DNA of 64,000 nucleotides from Alkalihalobacillus bogoriensis ATCC BAA-922. GTDB lineage: Bacteria > Bacillota > Bacilli > Bacillales > Bacillaceae_F. A program made the translations under genes and the position numbers. The stretch covers positions 1 to 64,000 of the forward strand of contig NZ_KK211278.1 in NCBI RefSeq assembly GCF_000621445.1, written 5' to 3'. The notes below the pieces were generated by a model. That model was not told the DNA's origin and searched no databases. It saw only the letters and a program-made list of their open reading frames with translations. Shown here piece by piece: positions 15,583 through 25,843 of the stretch. The stretch's first letter is position 1, and each line of letters opens with the position of its first letter.

Positions 15583-16313
15583 GTTATCAACGGTTTGCTT
15601 ATGTTTATGACGTGCTTATGGAAGATGCGCCATATGACGAATGGTTACAATTTACGAAAGAAAAATTAGCATCTTATCAAGTACCGCATATATTAGATGT
15701 TGGTTGTGGAACAGGACAATTTATTCTTAAATTAAAAAATGCTGGATATGATGTGTCTGGGGTTGACCTTTCTGCGAATATGTTAGCCATCGCAAATGAG
15801 AAAATCATGGAGCAAGGCCATTCTGTTCGACTATTTGAACAAGATATGAGATATCTCGAAAATATTGGGACATTTGATGCGGTAACGGTATTTTGTGATT
15901 CTTTAAATTATTTACAAACTGAAGAAGATGTCAAAAAGAGCTTGTTTAATTTTTATTCAATCCTTCGATCAGGGGGACAGTTACTTTTTGATATTCACTC
16001 CATCTACAAGATGGAGTCAATTTTTAAAGACCAAACGTTCACCTATGACAGTGAAGAAGTAGCATATATTTGGCAAAGTTTTGAAGGGGAACATCCTTTT
16101 TCGGTTGAACATGAATTAACTTTTTTTGTGAGAGAAGAAAATGAATTGTATCGTAAATTTCAAGAATGGCATGAGCAACGGACTTTTCCAATAGAGGATT
16201 ATGAAAGATGGCTTAAAGAAGCTGGTTTTACAAACATAACCATTGAAGCGGATTTCTCGAAGAAAGTTACAGAAACAAGTGAACGAATTTTTTTTACTGC
16301 CCAAAAAAAATAA
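15579..16313 (+). CDS. yqeM: SAM-dependent methyltransferase YqeM
   Basis: A 244-residue class I methyltransferase. Motif I is ILDVGCGTGQF (about residues 38-48), followed by SGVDLSANMLAIA; the acidic post-motif and AVTVFCDSLNYL agree with the fold. The substrate is unknown. The start MSYQRFAYVYD was chosen because AAGGAG lies five bases before it and ATGA overlaps the previous stop. Its place between rsfS and comER is conserved in Bacillus. Confidence 0.9.
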   Translation: MSYQRFAYVYDVLMEDAPYDEWLQFTKEKLASYQVPHILDVGCGTGQFILKLKNAGYDVSGVDLSANMLAIANEKIMEQGHSVRLFEQDMRYLENIGTFDAVTVFCDSLNYLQTEEDVKKSLFNFYSILRSGGQLLFDIHSIYKMESIFKDQTFTYDSEEVAYIWQSFEGEHPFSVEHELTFFVREENELYRKFQEWHEQRTFPIEDYERWLKEAGFTNITIEADFSKKVTETSERIFFTAQKK

Positions 16314-16349
16314 ACAAGCAGGAGATTTTGTTTTCGTCACGAAATTAAT

Positions 16350-16384
16350 GGGTGTCACATCGTCATATGACTAGTGTGACACCC
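16350..16384. terminator. Bidirectional terminator between yqeM and comER
   Basis: Ten-pair stem GGGTGTCACA/TGTGACACCC extended by an inner GTCA/TGAC, between two converging genes. T-rich sequence follows on the plus strand (TTATTTTC). Confidence 0.75.
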
Positions 16385-16394
16385 TTATTTTCAA

Positions 16395-17207
16395 TTAATG
16401 AAATTGCTTTTGAATAATTTCTTTATCTTCTTTGTATTTTGCATGAGTTTGACGGAAAAGTTGATCAAACATATCCCCGATTTCAGTTTCTAACACTTTG
16501 ATACCTTCTCCCGTAATTCCGCCTGGGACACACACTCGTTTTTGAAGAGCGGGTAATGTAAAAATTTCTTTTTCTAACAATTTTCCTAATCCAATTAGCA
16601 TGTCGGTCGCTAAAATAGTTGCTTCTTCTTCCGAGATTTCCGTTTCACGTACGGCACCATCAATAAACCGTTGAGTTAAATAGCTAAAAAACGCCGGTCC
16701 ACAACTGACAATATCAGAAGCAACGCGTGTAATGTTTTCTTCTATCACTAGTGGAGTCGAGATAGCTCCCATTAAGTGATTAAGCATCTGCTTATCTTCA
16801 GCTGTACATCGGGTCCCGAAGCTAAGTAATGATGGACCAGAGTGAGCGCGGTTTAAAATACTTGGAATGGCTCGTGCTACTTTGCAATTGACGATTTGCT
16901 CTAACTGTTCAACGGAAAACGGACTTGTAATCGATACAAGCAATTGACTTTCTAGGAACTCGATCGGTTGCAGTACTTCATGAAATTGCAATGGTTTTAC
17001 GCAAAGAAATACAACATCACACTCATAGACAACGGCCTGAGCGTTGTCTTCTACACGAATACCAGGATGTCGGGCAGCAAGTTGTTTTGCCTTTTCGACT
17101 GAACGGTTGGTAATGTGTAGTTGTGTTGGGGCCATAGCGTTAGATTCTATAAATGAATCGACCAAAATTGTTCCCATGCTTCCTGTTCCAATAATTCCGA
17201 TCTTCAT
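16395..17207 (-). CDS. comER: ComER, pyrroline-5-carboxylate reductase-like protein
   Basis: A 270-residue protein of the P5C reductase fold, divergent from comEA as in B. subtilis. The N-terminal Rossmann motif GIIGTGSMGTIL is intact, as are SITSPF and the C-terminal AGITGEG-like VPGGITGEGIKVLE loop. It is not needed for competence; related work suggests roles in sporulation or biofilm, and its reaction is unproven. The start was taken after GGAGGGG; a longer reading adds ten residues without support. Confidence 0.93.
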   Translation of the reverse strand: MKIGIIGTGSMGTILVDSFIESNAMAPTQLHITNRSVEKAKQLAARHPGIRVEDNAQAVVYECDVVFLCVKPLQFHEVLQPIEFLESQLLVSITSPFSVEQLEQIVNCKVARAIPSILNRAHSGPSLLSFGTRCTAEDKQMLNHLMGAISTPLVIEENITRVASDIVSCGPAFFSYLTQRFIDGAVRETEISEEEATILATDMLIGLGKLLEKEIFTLPALQKRVCVPGGITGEGIKVLETEIGDMFDQLFRQTHAKYKEDKEIIQKQFH

Positions 17208-17300
17208 TATGCATCCCCTCCTCCTTAAATCGTGCAAAACGCCTAAAAAACACGTTTACCCTCATTTGTATGTGAGTTAGGAGGAGAATATGATAGGAGT

Positions 17301-17555
17301 TTACGAACGTTTGATATATTCTAACACCATTTCGCGTGTTACTTGTTTACGCATCGGAAAATGAAATTGTGATGCAATTTCATTCATTTTATTTGTAATG
17401 GCATTAATGTTAGCTGTAGAAAATTCTTTTTGTTGTTTTGCTAAAGTTAAAGCTTCTTCGATAGCGGCCTCTCTTAGTTCGTCTAATTGTTTAAATTGTA
17501 GTTGGCCATCAATATGTTTGCTTATTTGGTTTGCAATTTGTAAATGTACACTCAT
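17301..17555 (-). CDS. DUF2533-like small protein
   Basis: An 84-residue charged, alpha-helical protein (begins MSVHLQIANQISKHI, ends MVLEYIKRS) that resembles the DUF2533 family (YpbS in B. subtilis, 86 residues). No enzymatic motif or membrane segment is seen. The start MSVHL was chosen over two upstream methionines because AAAGGA lies nine bases before it. It sits in the short interval between divergent comER and comEA, where B. subtilis has no gene. Function unknown. Confidence 0.75.
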   Translation of the reverse strand: MSVHLQIANQISKHIDGQLQFKQLDELREAAIEEALTLAKQQKEFSTANINAITNKMNEIASQFHFPMRKQVTREMVLEYIKRS

Positions 17556-17605
17556 GTTCTCCATTCCTTTCCGTAGAGCTATCTTTAAATAATGAGGTGT
17601 TTTGT

Positions 17606-18226
17606 ATGGATTTGTCAAGACGGGAGCAAGTATTTGTCGGTGTAATTTTTATTTTAATTGTGATTAGTGCAGGTGCCTTTTATCATTTTGTCACAAGGGA
17701 ACCAGTAAATGACAGGGAAGAGTGGTTATTTGACATGGAATCAATTGAAAAAGAGGATGAAGGTAAAGGCGACGAAATTAAACAACAAGAGGAGCGATTT
17801 GTCGTAGATGTGAAAGGTGCAGTGAAAAAGCCTGGTATTTATGAAGTGAATAAAGAAAGTAGGGTGTATCATCTCATTGACTTAGCAGGAGGCTTAAGTG
17901 AGTCTGCTGATGAAACGAAAATTAATTTAGCAATGAAAATTCAAGATGAAATGGTGATTTATGTCCCGGTAGTTGGTGAAGAAATCAGTTTACCTCAAGC
18001 GATGGTTGCAGCAGGAGGCCAGCAAAGCGGAAGTGGAAAAATTAATATTAATAATGCAACAGCAGAAGAGCTTCAAACGCTATCCGGAATAGGACCAAGT
18101 AAAGCGGCAGCAATTATTTCATATCGAGAAGAACATGGACCGTTTCAAACCCCTGAAGATGTATTAAAAGTTTCAGGCATTGGTCCAAAATCGTTAGAAA
18201 AACTTCGGGAAGAGATTGAGTTTTAA
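17606..18226 (+). CDS. comEA: ComEA, DNA receptor for transformation
   Basis: A 206-residue membrane-anchored DNA-binding protein that hands transforming DNA to the ComEC channel. One membrane helix (about residues 9-27) is followed by an acidic linker, an SLBB domain (about 60-118, VDVKGAVKKPGIYEV) and a C-terminal helix-hairpin-helix domain with NNATAEELQTLSGIGPSKA and VSGIGPKSLEKL. Length equals B. subtilis ComEA. GAGGTG lies six bases before the ATG. Confidence 0.96.
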   Translation: MDLSRREQVFVGVIFILIVISAGAFYHFVTREPVNDREEWLFDMESIEKEDEGKGDEIKQQEERFVVDVKGAVKKPGIYEVNKESRVYHLIDLAGGLSESADETKINLAMKIQDEMVIYVPVVGEEISLPQAMVAAGGQQSGSGKININNATAEELQTLSGIGPSKAAAIISYREEHGPFQTPEDVLKVSGIGPKSLEKLREEIEF

Positions 18227-18245
18227 TATAAGTTTTTAGAAAAGA

Positions 18246-18274
18246 TTGAATTATGTTGAAATTAGAGATATAAT
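18246..18274 (+). promoter_or_regulatory. Sigma-A promoter of the metY-like gene
   Basis: TTGAAT (18246-18251), 17-base spacer, TATAAT (18269-18274), 40 bases before the start of the sulfhydrylase gene. The 88-base gap has no SAM riboswitch or T-box, so control is from this promoter alone or with read-through from comEA. Confidence 0.65.
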
Positions 18275-18281
18275 TTCGTAA

Positions 18282-19607
<1,326 letters not shown>

Positions 19608-19688
19608 GCAATGTCTTCCGTTTTCATCGTCTTATTGAAAAACATGTGGTAAAATGTCGATAGTTTACCAAATAGGAGATGAAAGACA

Positions 19689-20258
19689 TTGACAGGAAGA
19701 ATATCATGGGATCAATATTTTATGGCTCAAAGTCATTTGCTAGCATTAAGAAGTACATGTACCCGTTTAATGGTGGGGGCGACAATCGTTCGAGATAAGC
19801 GAATTATTGCTGGGGGCTATAATGGTTCTGTTTCTGGTGGTGACCATTGTATTGATGAAGGATGTTATGTTGTTGATAACCATTGTATCCGGACAATACA
19901 TGCAGAAGTAAATGCACTCTTACAATGTGCTAAATTTGGTGTGCCATCTGAAGGTGCCGAAATTTATGTGACGCATTACCCTTGTGTTCATTGTACAAAA
20001 GCATTGATTCAAGCTGGTATTAAAGCTGTCTATTATGCACAAGACTACAAAAATCATCCTTATGCAATAGAATTATTTGAAAAAGCAGGGGTGACCGTCC
20101 AACAAGTTGAATTGGAAGAAATGATTTTAGATCGTCACAATAGTGAAAAATTAAAGTTTACAGCAGCGCTATTAGAAAAATTAAAGCAAGCAGGAGTTCA
20201 AGATGAAGAGCTCCAATCATTAACACAACAGGCGAATAAACTTTTTACATCGACTTAA
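19689..20258 (+). CDS. comEB: ComEB, dCMP deaminase
   Basis: A 189-residue zinc-dependent deaminase converting dCMP to dUMP. The zinc site is HAE (residues 71-73) plus PCVHC (98-102). The start is TTG with AGGAG ten bases upstream; an ATG nearer the binding site is out of frame. In B. subtilis ComEB also helps localise the competence machinery to the cell pole. It is followed 14 bases later by comEC. Confidence 0.95.
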   Translation: MTGRISWDQYFMAQSHLLALRSTCTRLMVGATIVRDKRIIAGGYNGSVSGGDHCIDEGCYVVDNHCIRTIHAEVNALLQCAKFGVPSEGAEIYVTHYPCVHCTKALIQAGIKAVYYAQDYKNHPYAIELFEKAGVTVQQVELEEMILDRHNSEKLKFTAALLEKLKQAGVQDEELQSLTQQANKLFTST

Positions 20259-20272
20259 GTTGGAGGTGGCTT

Positions 20273-22606
20273 GTGGCTGGGAAATGGTACATGCTTTTCT
20301 TAGCGGCAATCATAAGTATTTCTATTGCTGTTTACGGTTTTAGTGTTTGGTGTTTACTCGTTGGATCATTTCTTGTGTACCTTTCATTAAAAGACAAGAC
20401 AAAAGGACGAATCCACCTTCTTTTTCTTGTCTTTTCTTTTATCCTCTTTTATTCTACTACTACTTTTCACGATATCCTTAATCAAAGTCATTATCCTCTT
20501 TCATTACAAAATCAATCTCTTTTGCTTTCTGGCCAAATTTATTCTATGCCATCCATTGATGGGGACCGTTTGCGGTTTGAATTTAAAACAAACGATAAGG
20601 AAAAGGTTCAAGTTCAATATTATCTTCATTCGGTTGAGGAGCAACACCAATTGCGTCAATTAAAGAAAGGGATGAAGTGTACGATAAAAGGAGAATTCCG
20701 AAAACCTGGGCCAGCGACAAATTTCAATGGATTTGATTATGAACAGCATTTATATGAAAAGGGAATTCATTGGATTTTTATACCAACCTCATTTGAATCT
20801 TGTTACTCTGGGCGATGGAATGGTATCAACGAGTTAATTGAATTTCGCCAAAAAGGGTTAGAGTCTGTTCGAACATCGATACCTGAACCGACCGCTGGCA
20901 TTGTTGCGGCTTTAGTTTATGGGGAAAGAAGTTTCATGGAAGAAGATATTTTACAAGCTTATCAACGATTAGGAATTATACATTTATTAGCGGTATCAGG
21001 ATTGCATGTCGGTTTAGTAGTAGGAGCTTTTTATTTCTTGCTCATACGAATTGGAATAACGCGTGAACGCACGATAGATATACTTTTACTTATCTTACCT
21101 ATGTATATCGTTATTGCAGGAGGGGCCCCTTCTGTTATCCGTGCGGCGACGATGGTCATGATTGCCCTTTTATTTAAAAGGATAAACATAAATATACAAC
21201 CACTAGACCTTGTATGTATAATCGGAATGATTTATTTGCTTGTCCAGCCTTTATCCTTGTTTCATATAGGGTTTCAACTTTCGTTCCTCACGACAATGGC
21301 ATTACTTCTTTCGGTGTTTACGCTAAAAGAAAAAAATTACGTCCAGCTTTTATTTTTTGTTACCGGGATTAGTCAACTCATCTCTCTTCCGTTCATTCTC
21401 CACTATTTTTATGAAATTTCCGTATTAAGCCTTCCTTTGAATTTCATTTTTATTCCATTGGTCTCTTTTATTATTTTGCCACTATCTATGTTACTGTCTC
21501 TCTTATTGCCTATTTCAACGGAAGCAAGCCAACTCGTTATTACCATTCTTACGCCGCTTATTCAAGTAAGCCATATGTTTTTGCTATTTGTTGATTCTTT
21601 TTCTTTCGGAAAATTATCGGTTGGAAAGCTTCCTTCTTCTATAGTAGTCGCATTATTTGGTACTATTGCATTTCTATTTATGAGAAATGAGAGGAAAACT
21701 ATGAAAAATAGGCTATTACTCCCAATTTTCTTATTAACTGTTTTTTTGTTTGCTGCAAAAATTACCCCATATGTAACCAAAACTGGTGAAATTACGGTAT
21801 TAGATGTTGGACAAGGTGATTGTATTTTAATCGAATTTCCATATCGAAAGTCTGTGTATTTGCTTGATGCAGGAGGGCTTGTCGCGTTTAATAATGAAAA
21901 GTGGCGGGAAAAGATACGTACATTTGAAGTGGGGAAAGATGTTATCTTACCTTACTTGAAGTCAAAAGGTATCACAAAAATTGATAAACTCATTTTGTCC
22001 CATGGTCATTATGACCATATTGGCGGTGTCGAAGCTTTACTAGGTGAAATCGAGATTAAAGAAGTTCTCTACAGTCAAGGTGTTGTTGAAGGTGAATTTG
22101 AACAACAGTTATTACAACAGCTATACGAAAGTGGAAGCTCCATTCAGTTTGTAGGAGAAGGGGAAAAGTGGAAAGAAGGAGATGCCCAGTTCATTGTTTT
22201 ATCTCCGCAAGGCCATGAACAAAGCTTAAATAATCGCTCGATTGTCCTCTATGCTTATATTGGAGGTTATCGCTGGCTGTTTACGGGAGATTTAGAGCAA
22301 GAGGGAGAAGCGAGACTTATACAGGAATATACAGATTTACCTGTTGATGTATTAAAAGTAGGTCACCATGGAAGTAAAACATCGTCAACCCCTTTGTTTA
22401 TAGAGCATATATCTCCAAGCATCGCCCTTATTCCAGTTGGAAAACAAAACAGATTTGGTCATCCACATCCTGATGTTGTAAAAGGGCTTGAGGAAGTTGG
22501 GGTCATGACATTCCGAACAGATCAACACGGGGCAATACGGTTTCAATTTACGAAGAACACGAAACAATTTGAATCGAAAATAAAAAAACAAGGAGGATTG
22601 CAATAA
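20273..22606 (+). CDS. comEC: ComEC/Rec2, DNA-uptake channel
   Basis: A 777-residue polytopic protein that carries single-stranded transforming DNA across the membrane. It has an N-terminal OB-like soluble region (about residues 70-180), a central competence domain with about eight helices (LLAVSGLHVGLVVGAFYFLL, GGAPSVIRAATM), and a C-terminal metallo-beta-lactamase domain (from about 505, LDVGQGDCILIEFP) whose HGHYDHIGG metal motif is intact, suggesting nuclease activity on the incoming strand. The start is GTG with GGAGGTGG just before it. No frameshift was seen, so competence may be functional. Confidence 0.97.
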   Translation: MAGKWYMLFLAAIISISIAVYGFSVWCLLVGSFLVYLSLKDKTKGRIHLLFLVFSFILFYSTTTFHDILNQSHYPLSLQNQSLLLSGQIYSMPSIDGDRLRFEFKTNDKEKVQVQYYLHSVEEQHQLRQLKKGMKCTIKGEFRKPGPATNFNGFDYEQHLYEKGIHWIFIPTSFESCYSGRWNGINELIEFRQKGLESVRTSIPEPTAGIVAALVYGERSFMEEDILQAYQRLGIIHLLAVSGLHVGLVVGAFYFLLIRIGITRERTIDILLLILPMYIVIAGGAPSVIRAATMVMIALLFKRININIQPLDLVCIIGMIYLLVQPLSLFHIGFQLSFLTTMALLLSVFTLKEKNYVQLLFFVTGISQLISLPFILHYFYEISVLSLPLNFIFIPLVSFIILPLSMLLSLLLPISTEASQLVITILTPLIQVSHMFLLFVDSFSFGKLSVGKLPSSIVVALFGTIAFLFMRNERKTMKNRLLLPIFLLTVFLFAAKITPYVTKTGEITVLDVGQGDCILIEFPYRKSVYLLDAGGLVAFNNEKWREKIRTFEVGKDVILPYLKSKGITKIDKLILSHGHYDHIGGVEALLGEIEIKEVLYSQGVVEGEFEQQLLQQLYESGSSIQFVGEGEKWKEGDAQFIVLSPQGHEQSLNNRSIVLYAYIGGYRWLFTGDLEQEGEARLIQEYTDLPVDVLKVGHHGSKTSSTPLFIEHISPSIALIPVGKQNRFGHPHPDVVKGLEEVGVMTFRTDQHGAIRFQFTKNTKQFESKIKKQGGLQ

Positions 22607-22641
22607 AGCACTCCTACCTTGTACCCGTTTTTGTATGTAAC

Positions 22642-22779
22642 TTACATGTTACCAAATACGTCAACGAGTGTTGCAATAACAAAAATTAATGCAAAAAACC
22701 CAAAAGGAACAATGAAACCGACAGCAGTATCGATAGCGTCGTTACGTCTGCATTGAACTTTCTTTTCGAATTGGCTCAT
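22642..22779 (-). CDS. yqzM: YqzM-like small membrane protein
   Basis: A 45-residue protein (begins MSQFEKKVQCRRNDAID) with one hydrophobic helix in its C-terminal half (AVGFIVPFGFFALIFVIATL). It matches YqzM of B. subtilis in sequence style, strand and place between comEC and holA. AGGAGGG lies seven bases before the ATG. Function is unknown. It is read convergently with comEC. Confidence 0.88.
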   Translation of the reverse strand: MSQFEKKVQCRRNDAIDTAVGFIVPFGFFALIFVIATLVDVFGNM

Positions 22780-22915
22780 TTAGAATCCCTCCTATTACTG
22801 TTATTAGTATAAGGCAAGTAATAAAAAAAATCCATATCACATATTGGAGATATCGTGAATTTCAATTGTAAAAATTTAAATATACATCATCGCTTCTTAC
22901 CACTGTTGCTAAGAG

Positions 22916-22947
22916 TTGTCACCTATAGTTTTCGTGTGCATAGGATA
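22916..22947 (+). promoter_or_regulatory. Possible sporulation-type (sigma-K-like) promoter
   Basis: AC (22921-22922), 16 bases, then CATAGGATA (22939-22947) agrees with the sigma-K pattern AC-N16-CATANNNTA. The overlapping TTGTCA (22916-22921) with N17 and CATAGG would be a weak sigma-A reading. It lies just upstream of the structured RNA segment. Confidence 0.3.
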
Positions 22948-22954
22948 TTATAAC

Positions 22955-23063
22955 TAATGTAATGGAGCGACGGTGATCATCGTCGTCAGAAGAGATTCCT
23001 AGGGCTCTTTTGATGACGTTTATCATAAATGGAGGGTTAGCTCTTGCAGCTAACTCTCTTTTT
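22955..23063 (+). ncRNA. Candidate structured small RNA or holA leader
   Basis: The segment holds a near-perfect palindrome (22969-22984), then a long hairpin pairing CGTCGTCAGAAGAG (22981-22994) with CTCTTTTGATGACG (23005-23018) with only two G-U pairs, and then a terminator hairpin (23032-23058) followed by T5. The first two structures share bases and exclude each other. No coding frame explains it. I do not recognise an RNA family. It may be a free RNA of about 110 bases or an attenuator before holA, which starts 70 bases later. Confidence 0.5.
23032..23058 (+). terminator. Terminator of the candidate RNA upstream of holA
   Basis: Eleven-pair stem GAGGGTTAGCT/AGCTAACTCTC with one G-U pair and loop CTTGC, followed by TTTTT. 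Confidence 0.75.
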
Positions 23064-23131
23064 CACTTGTCAAACGGCATTTCGTTGTCTAGGATAGAAT
23101 TAATGGTCTATCTTATAAAGGTTGGGATACA

Positions 23132-24175
23132 ATGTCTTATTTACATACGAAACGAAATATCGAAAAAAATAAAATCGCTCCTGTTTATTTATTAACAGGT
23201 ACAGAAGCTTTTTTAATTGATGATATTACTCATTCTGTTGTCAATCAAACACTAAATGAAGCAGAAAGGGATTTCAATTTATCTGTATTTGAGATGAAGG
23301 AAACGCCTGTGGATATGGCAATTGAGGATGCACAAACATTACCTTTTTTAGGTGAAAAAAGAGTTGTTATTGTGAAAGAAGCTTATTTCCTTACTGGCCA
23401 AAGAGATGAAGCAAAAATTGAACATAATGTAAAAGTGCTAGAAGAGTATGTTCAAAATCCAGCAAATGAAACAGTCCTCATTATTACAGCGCCGTACGAA
23501 AAACTAGATGAACGGAAAAAAATAACGAAAGTGCTCAAGGAGAAAACGGAAGTTGTAGATTCAAAAGAATTTGATGAGAAGATGACAATGGAATGGTTAA
23601 CAGCCCAAGCTCGTGAGTTTGGGGCGGATATAACAGATAAGGGAAAGGAAACGCTAATTCAATTACAAAGTGGGAATTTACTCATGATCGCCAACGAGGT
23701 GAAAAAGCTTGCTCTGTATGTTGGAGAAGGAGGAACGATTGATGAGGAAATTGTTCATTTATTAGTAGCCAGAACGATTGAACAAGATATTTTCTCGTTG
23801 ATTGATCACGTGATTCATCGTCGAATTGAAAAAGGGTTAGATATCTTTTTCGATCTACTTCGCCAAAAAGAAGACCCATTAAAAGTAGTGGCGTTACTAG
23901 CAAGGCAGTTTCGTATTTTATACATGGTCAGTGAGATGAGTAAACAAGGCTACTCACAAAAGCAGATGGCATCTCAATTAAAGCTACATCCATATGTTGT
24001 AAAGCTGGCTGGTCAACAAGCAAAAAAGTTTAATGAACGTCAGTTATTAGTATGGTTAGATGGATTGGCTACAGTGGACTTTCAAATTAAAACAGGACAA
24101 ATGGATAAAAAACTAGCCGTAGAATTATTTTTAATGAAGATGAATCCAAAAGAAAATGTTGTTTCAAAAGCATAA
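23132..24175 (+). CDS. holA: DNA polymerase III delta subunit
   Basis: A 347-residue clamp-loader subunit (YqeN in B. subtilis) that opens the beta clamp. N-terminal features NKIAPVYLLTGTEAFLIDD and the AAA-like core are typical, with the C-terminal collar domain (LLARQFRILYMVSEM) in the last 120 residues. The binding site AAAGG is weak and ten bases from the ATG. The gene lies between comEC/yqzM and rpsT as in B. subtilis. Confidence 0.95.
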   Translation: MSYLHTKRNIEKNKIAPVYLLTGTEAFLIDDITHSVVNQTLNEAERDFNLSVFEMKETPVDMAIEDAQTLPFLGEKRVVIVKEAYFLTGQRDEAKIEHNVKVLEEYVQNPANETVLIITAPYEKLDERKKITKVLKEKTEVVDSKEFDEKMTMEWLTAQAREFGADITDKGKETLIQLQSGNLLMIANEVKKLALYVGEGGTIDEEIVHLLVARTIEQDIFSLIDHVIHRRIEKGLDIFFDLLRQKEDPLKVVALLARQFRILYMVSEMSKQGYSQKQMASQLKLHPYVVKLAGQQAKKFNERQLLVWLDGLATVDFQIKTGQMDKKLAVELFLMKMNPKENVVSKA

Positions 24176-24176
24176 T

Positions 24177-24208
24177 AAAAACCGGAGTGGTTACCCGCTC
24201 CGGTTTTT
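24177..24208. terminator. Bidirectional terminator between holA and rpsT
   Basis: Stem AAAAACCGGAG extended by GG/CC pairs around the loop TTAC, with A-tract and T-tract on opposite sides. It serves both converging genes. Confidence 0.88.
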
Positions 24209-24209
24209 A

Positions 24210-24476
24210 TTATGCTGATAGGCTGTTAAGCTGTTTTTGTAAACGAGATTTTTGACGTGAAGCTGCATTTTTATGAATAAGGCCTTTGTTTGCTGCTTTG
24301 TCAAGCTTTTTAATCGCAACTAAAAGAGCTTCTTTTGCACTTTCAACATCGTTGCTAGCTACTTTTGTTTCAAAGCTTTTAATTGCAGTACGTAAAGCTG
24401 ATTTAACAGCAGCATTTTGTGCACGTTTTTTATCACTTGTTTTTACACGCTTAATCGCTGATTTAATGTTAGGCAT
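24210..24476 (-). CDS. rpsT: 30S ribosomal protein S20
   Basis: An 88-residue, lysine-rich helical protein (begins [18 protein letters not shown]) that binds 16S rRNA in the small subunit body. The conserved [17 protein letters not shown] block is near the C-terminus. GGAGGTGA sits six bases before the chosen ATG. Monocistronic on the minus strand, as in B. subtilis. Confidence 0.97.
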   Translation of the reverse strand: MPNIKSAIKRVKTSDKKRAQNAAVKSALRTAIKSFETKVASNDVESAKEALLVAIKKLDKAANKGLIHKNAASRQKSRLQKQLNSLSA

Positions 24477-24619
24477 ATCTTTCACCTCCCTAGTGGTGTT
24501 TCCAAACTTCTACAACAAATTGCATTTTACCAAAAACAGAACATAAATGCAATAGAGAATGAAAACGAGAAAGGTTGGGGACGCTATTTTTATCGAGATT
24601 GACAAGGAGCGTGAGCGAG

Positions 24620-25744
24620 ATGGCAAATGAACAAAAAGACCTTGATTTAAGTGCTTATAGTGTTCGTACTGATTTAGCGTTAGAAGCCCATGAGATGGTG
24701 CAAGAAAGAGAAGCAAAAAAAGTGAAGCAACGACAAACCGTTGATGGTGTAATTGTAAAAGAACGAACGGTGGAGGAAGTAAAAATAACAACCGTGGAAA
24801 TTACGGAAGACGGTGCAACTAGATTAGGAAAAAAAGCAGGAAGATATGTTACGTTTGAATCTCAAGGCATTCGAAAAAAAGATTCTGAACTACAACAACA
24901 AGTAGAAGAAGTCTTTGCTTCGGAGTTCCATCAATTTATGACCGCTTGTGGGATTAAAGAAAATGATACATGTTTAGTGGTCGGCTTAGGAAATTGGAAC
25001 GTGACACCGGATGCACTAGGACCGATTGCAGTCGAAAATTTACTCATTACAAAGCACTTGTTTAGCTTGGCTCCTGAACAAGTACAAGATGGATTCCGTC
25101 AAGTAAGTGCGATATCTCCTGGGGTAATGGGAATAACGGGGATTGAAACGAGTGATATCATCCACGGTGTCATTGAAAAAACAAAACCTGATTTTGTTAT
25201 CGCCATTGATGCGTTAGCATCGAGATCGATTGAACGAGTTAATACTACAATTCAAGTATCCGATACGGGCATACATCCAGGAAGTGGAGTTGGCAATAAA
25301 CGAAAAGAATTAAGTAAAGAAACGTTGGGCATTCCAGTTATAGCTGTTGGTATTCCAACTGTAGTGGATGCGGTGTCGATTACGAGTGATACGATTGACT
25401 TTGTGTTAAAGCATTTCGGACGTGAAATGAAAGAAGGCAATAAACCTTCACGAAGCTTAGTGCCGGCCGGGATGACATTTGGAGAAAAACGAACGTTATC
25501 AGAGGAAGATTTACCCGATAAGGATAAACGTGAAACGATTTTAGGGATGATAGGGAATTTAGAAGAACAAGAAAAAAGACAACTGATTCAAGAAGTATTA
25601 GCACCTCTAGGGCATAATTTAATGGTTACACCAAAAGAAGTGGATGTATTTATTGAAGACATGGCCAATGTGATTGCATCAGGGTTAAATGCAGCACTTC
25701 ATGGTGATGTGAATCAAGGAAATGTTAATGCATATACACATTAA
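24620..25744 (+). CDS. gpr: Germination protease GPR
   Basis: A 374-residue aspartic-type protease that degrades small acid-soluble spore proteins at germination. It is made as a zymogen whose N-terminal propeptide (cut near [17 protein letters not shown]) is removed in the forespore. The conserved [14 protein letters not shown] and [20 protein letters not shown] hold the two key aspartates. AAGGAG lies ten bases before the ATG. It is followed by a strong terminator, separating it from spoIIP. I could not identify its expected forespore promoter with confidence. Confidence 0.96.
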   Translation: MANEQKDLDLSAYSVRTDLALEAHEMVQEREAKKVKQRQTVDGVIVKERTVEEVKITTVEITEDGATRLGKKAGRYVTFESQGIRKKDSELQQQVEEVFASEFHQFMTACGIKENDTCLVVGLGNWNVTPDALGPIAVENLLITKHLFSLAPEQVQDGFRQVSAISPGVMGITGIETSDIIHGVIEKTKPDFVIAIDALASRSIERVNTTIQVSDTGIHPGSGVGNKRKELSKETLGIPVIAVGIPTVVDAVSITSDTIDFVLKHFGREMKEGNKPSRSLVPAGMTFGEKRTLSEEDLPDKDKRETILGMIGNLEEQEKRQLIQEVLAPLGHNLMVTPKEVDVFIEDMANVIASGLNAALHGDVNQGNVNAYTH

Positions 25745-25751
25745 TATACGT

Positions 25752-25779
25752 AAGATTGTCTCGTTTTTGAGACAATCTT
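25752..25779 (+). terminator. Terminator of gpr
   Basis: Perfect 11-pair stem AAGATTGTCTC/GAGACAATCTT with a six-base loop, followed by T7. Confidence 0.9.
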
Positions 25780-25787
25780 TTTTTTTG

Positions 25788-25816
25788 GTCTATTTTGTTT
25801 CGCTGGCACATATACT
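25788..25816 (+). promoter_or_regulatory. Sigma-E-like promoter of spoIIP
   Basis: GTCTATT (25788-25794), 14-base spacer, CATATACT (25809-25816), close to the sigma-E pattern kmATATT-N14-CATACAnT. It lies 28 bases before the spoIIP start. spoIIP is a mother-cell sigma-E gene in B. subtilis. Confidence 0.45.
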
Positions 25817-25843
25817 CTGACAAGAGAGAAAGGGTGGCCAGAA

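Noticed and set aside
23010-23195. A 61-codon plus-strand frame before holA
   Set aside because: It spans the terminator hairpin and the holA start, and has no binding site; the RNA structure explains the region better.
24486-24619. Forespore sigma-G promoter before gpr
   Set aside because: GCATT and CATAAAT occur but with wrong spacing; not convincing enough to list.
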